6,284 nt of DNA from an uncultured Chlorobiales bacterium. GTDB taxonomy: Bacteria > Bacteroidota > Chlorobiia > Chlorobiales > Chlorobiaceae. Positions 6,096 through 6,284 of this stretch are shown here, one piece after another. Position 1 is the first letter of the stretch; every line of letters begins with the position of its first letter. Location of the stretch: positions 1-6,284 of the forward strand of contig CAIUQW010000046.1 in the NCBI GenBank assembly GCA_903901395.1, in the 5' to 3' direction. Under the pieces are notes generated by a model, which was not told the DNA's origin, searched no databases, and worked only from the letters and a program-made list of their open reading frames with translations. Made by a program: the position numbers and the translations under genes.

Positions 6096-6122
6096 GCGCG
6101 TCTGCTTTTTTAACAGACGCGC
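6096..6122 (-). promoter_or_regulatory. Perfect 9-bp hairpin in the sdhA leader
   Basis: GCGCGTCTG (6096-6104) and CAGACGCGC (6114-6122) are exact reverse complements around a 9-nt loop, which reads TTAAAAAAG in the mRNA. On the minus strand no T-tract follows, so it is not a typical terminator. Its 3' arm ends at the first base of the AAGGA ribosome binding site, so it probably affects translation or mRNA stability of sdhABE. Confidence 0.7.
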
Positions 6123-6173
6123 TGGTTGGAAAAAGGGCTGAACGCCTTGCGCGCCGCCCGTGCATTCTTGATG

Positions 6174-6200
6174 ATTCTATCCCGGCAAAAGCCAGGTCAA
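6174..6200 (-). promoter_or_regulatory. Weak candidate promoter for sdhABE
   Basis: On the minus strand TTGACC (6200-6195) and TAGAAT (6179-6174) resemble -35 and -10 boxes. Their 15-bp spacing is short, and the spacer contains a small stem (CCTGGC, TTTT loop, GCCGGG). It lies just after the stop codon of the upstream gene and would give a leader of about 90 nt containing the hairpin. Confidence 0.3.
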
Positions 6201-6213
6201 CGAAAGGGAAGGC

Positions 6214-6284
6214 TTACAGGGCGATATGGTCGTCGTGAACCGGAAGTTCCTCGACGGCGTGCAGAACATCGGACATGTTCAATA
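6214..6284 (-). CDS. C-terminal end of an unidentified upstream gene
   Basis: One minus-strand frame is open from the window edge to TAA at 6216-6214. It ends in the residues LNMSDVLHAVEELPVHDDHIAL. The other frame read by eye meets a stop (TGA) at the very edge. The codon choices resemble those of the neighbouring genes. I do not recognise the protein, and 23 codons are too few to name a family. If real, it is co-directional with sdhA and ends about 130 bp before it. An internal ATG (third codon shown) leaves open that this is a very short ORF or chance. Confidence 0.45.
   Translation of the reverse strand, partial: LNMSDVLHAVEELPVHDDHIAL

Noticed and set aside
6079..6165. N-terminal extension of SdhA from an ATG at 6165, with an arginine-rich [12 protein letters not shown] start resembling a Tat signal
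   Set aside because: There is no hydrophobic core or cleavage region after the arginines, the extension is translated straight through the perfect hairpin and ribosome binding site, and the family begins right before the FAD fold at MKLFDIV.
6181..6196. Small stem CCTGGC-TTTT-GCCGGG as terminator of the upstream gene
   Set aside because: The stem is only 6 bp with one G-U pair and is not followed by a uridine tract; it is noted only as part of the candidate sdhA promoter spacer.

Overview
The window looks like a piece of a green sulfur bacterium chromosome (Chlorobiaceae, probably Chlorobaculum or a close relative). This is inferred from the gene content (a membrane-anchor-free succinate dehydrogenase/fumarate reductase, HemE, RibH, GmhA), a moderately GC-rich coding style, and a Bacteroidetes/Chlorobi-like promoter element in front of hemE. 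I did not run a database comparison. All recognisable genes lie on the minus strand, so transcription runs from the right end to the left end.

From right to left: the last codons of an unidentified gene (stop at 6214-6216); a leader of about 135 bp with a candidate promoter and a perfect 9-bp hairpin that touches the ribosome binding site of the next gene; then a compact three-gene operon. The operon is sdhA (flavoprotein, start 6078 or 6084), sdhB (iron-sulfur protein, 4359-3322) and sdhE (HdrB-like CCG-domain protein, 3316-2465). The genes are 15 and 5 bp apart, and a stem-loop terminator follows (2421-2458). The subunits fit the non-classical 'type E' complex II: SdhB has an extra cysteine in its third cluster motif, and a double-CCG subunit takes the place of transmembrane SdhC/SdhD. 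In a green sulfur bacterium the physiological direction is expected to be fumarate to succinate in the reductive TCA cycle.

Left of the operon is hemE (2320-1265, tetrapyrrole synthesis for haem, bacteriochlorophyll and corrinoids). It has its own candidate promoter and a strong terminator. Next is gmhA (1119-490, first step of ADP-heptose synthesis for LPS), then ribH (368 to beyond the left edge, riboflavin synthesis), which is truncated by the window. These three have unrelated pathways and are separated by 115-145 bp gaps, so they are probably separate transcripts, or gmhA-ribH are loosely coupled.

The least ordinary DNA is in the two gaps around gmhA. They hold three different short-period degenerate tandem arrays: a 9-bp period built on TGGAC, a 7-bp period built on A(A/G)TTGAT-like units, and a 9-bp period built on GATC. 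The 7-bp array creates a near-consensus TTGACA-N17-GATAAT promoter ahead of ribH. The GATC array folds into a hairpin directly beside the hemE terminator. No RNA genes, CRISPR arrays, insertion sequences or transfer signatures were seen. No gene-free stretch exceeds about 150 bp. I see no wholly undescribed system here; the type-E complex II and the repeat arrays are the parts most worth checking.
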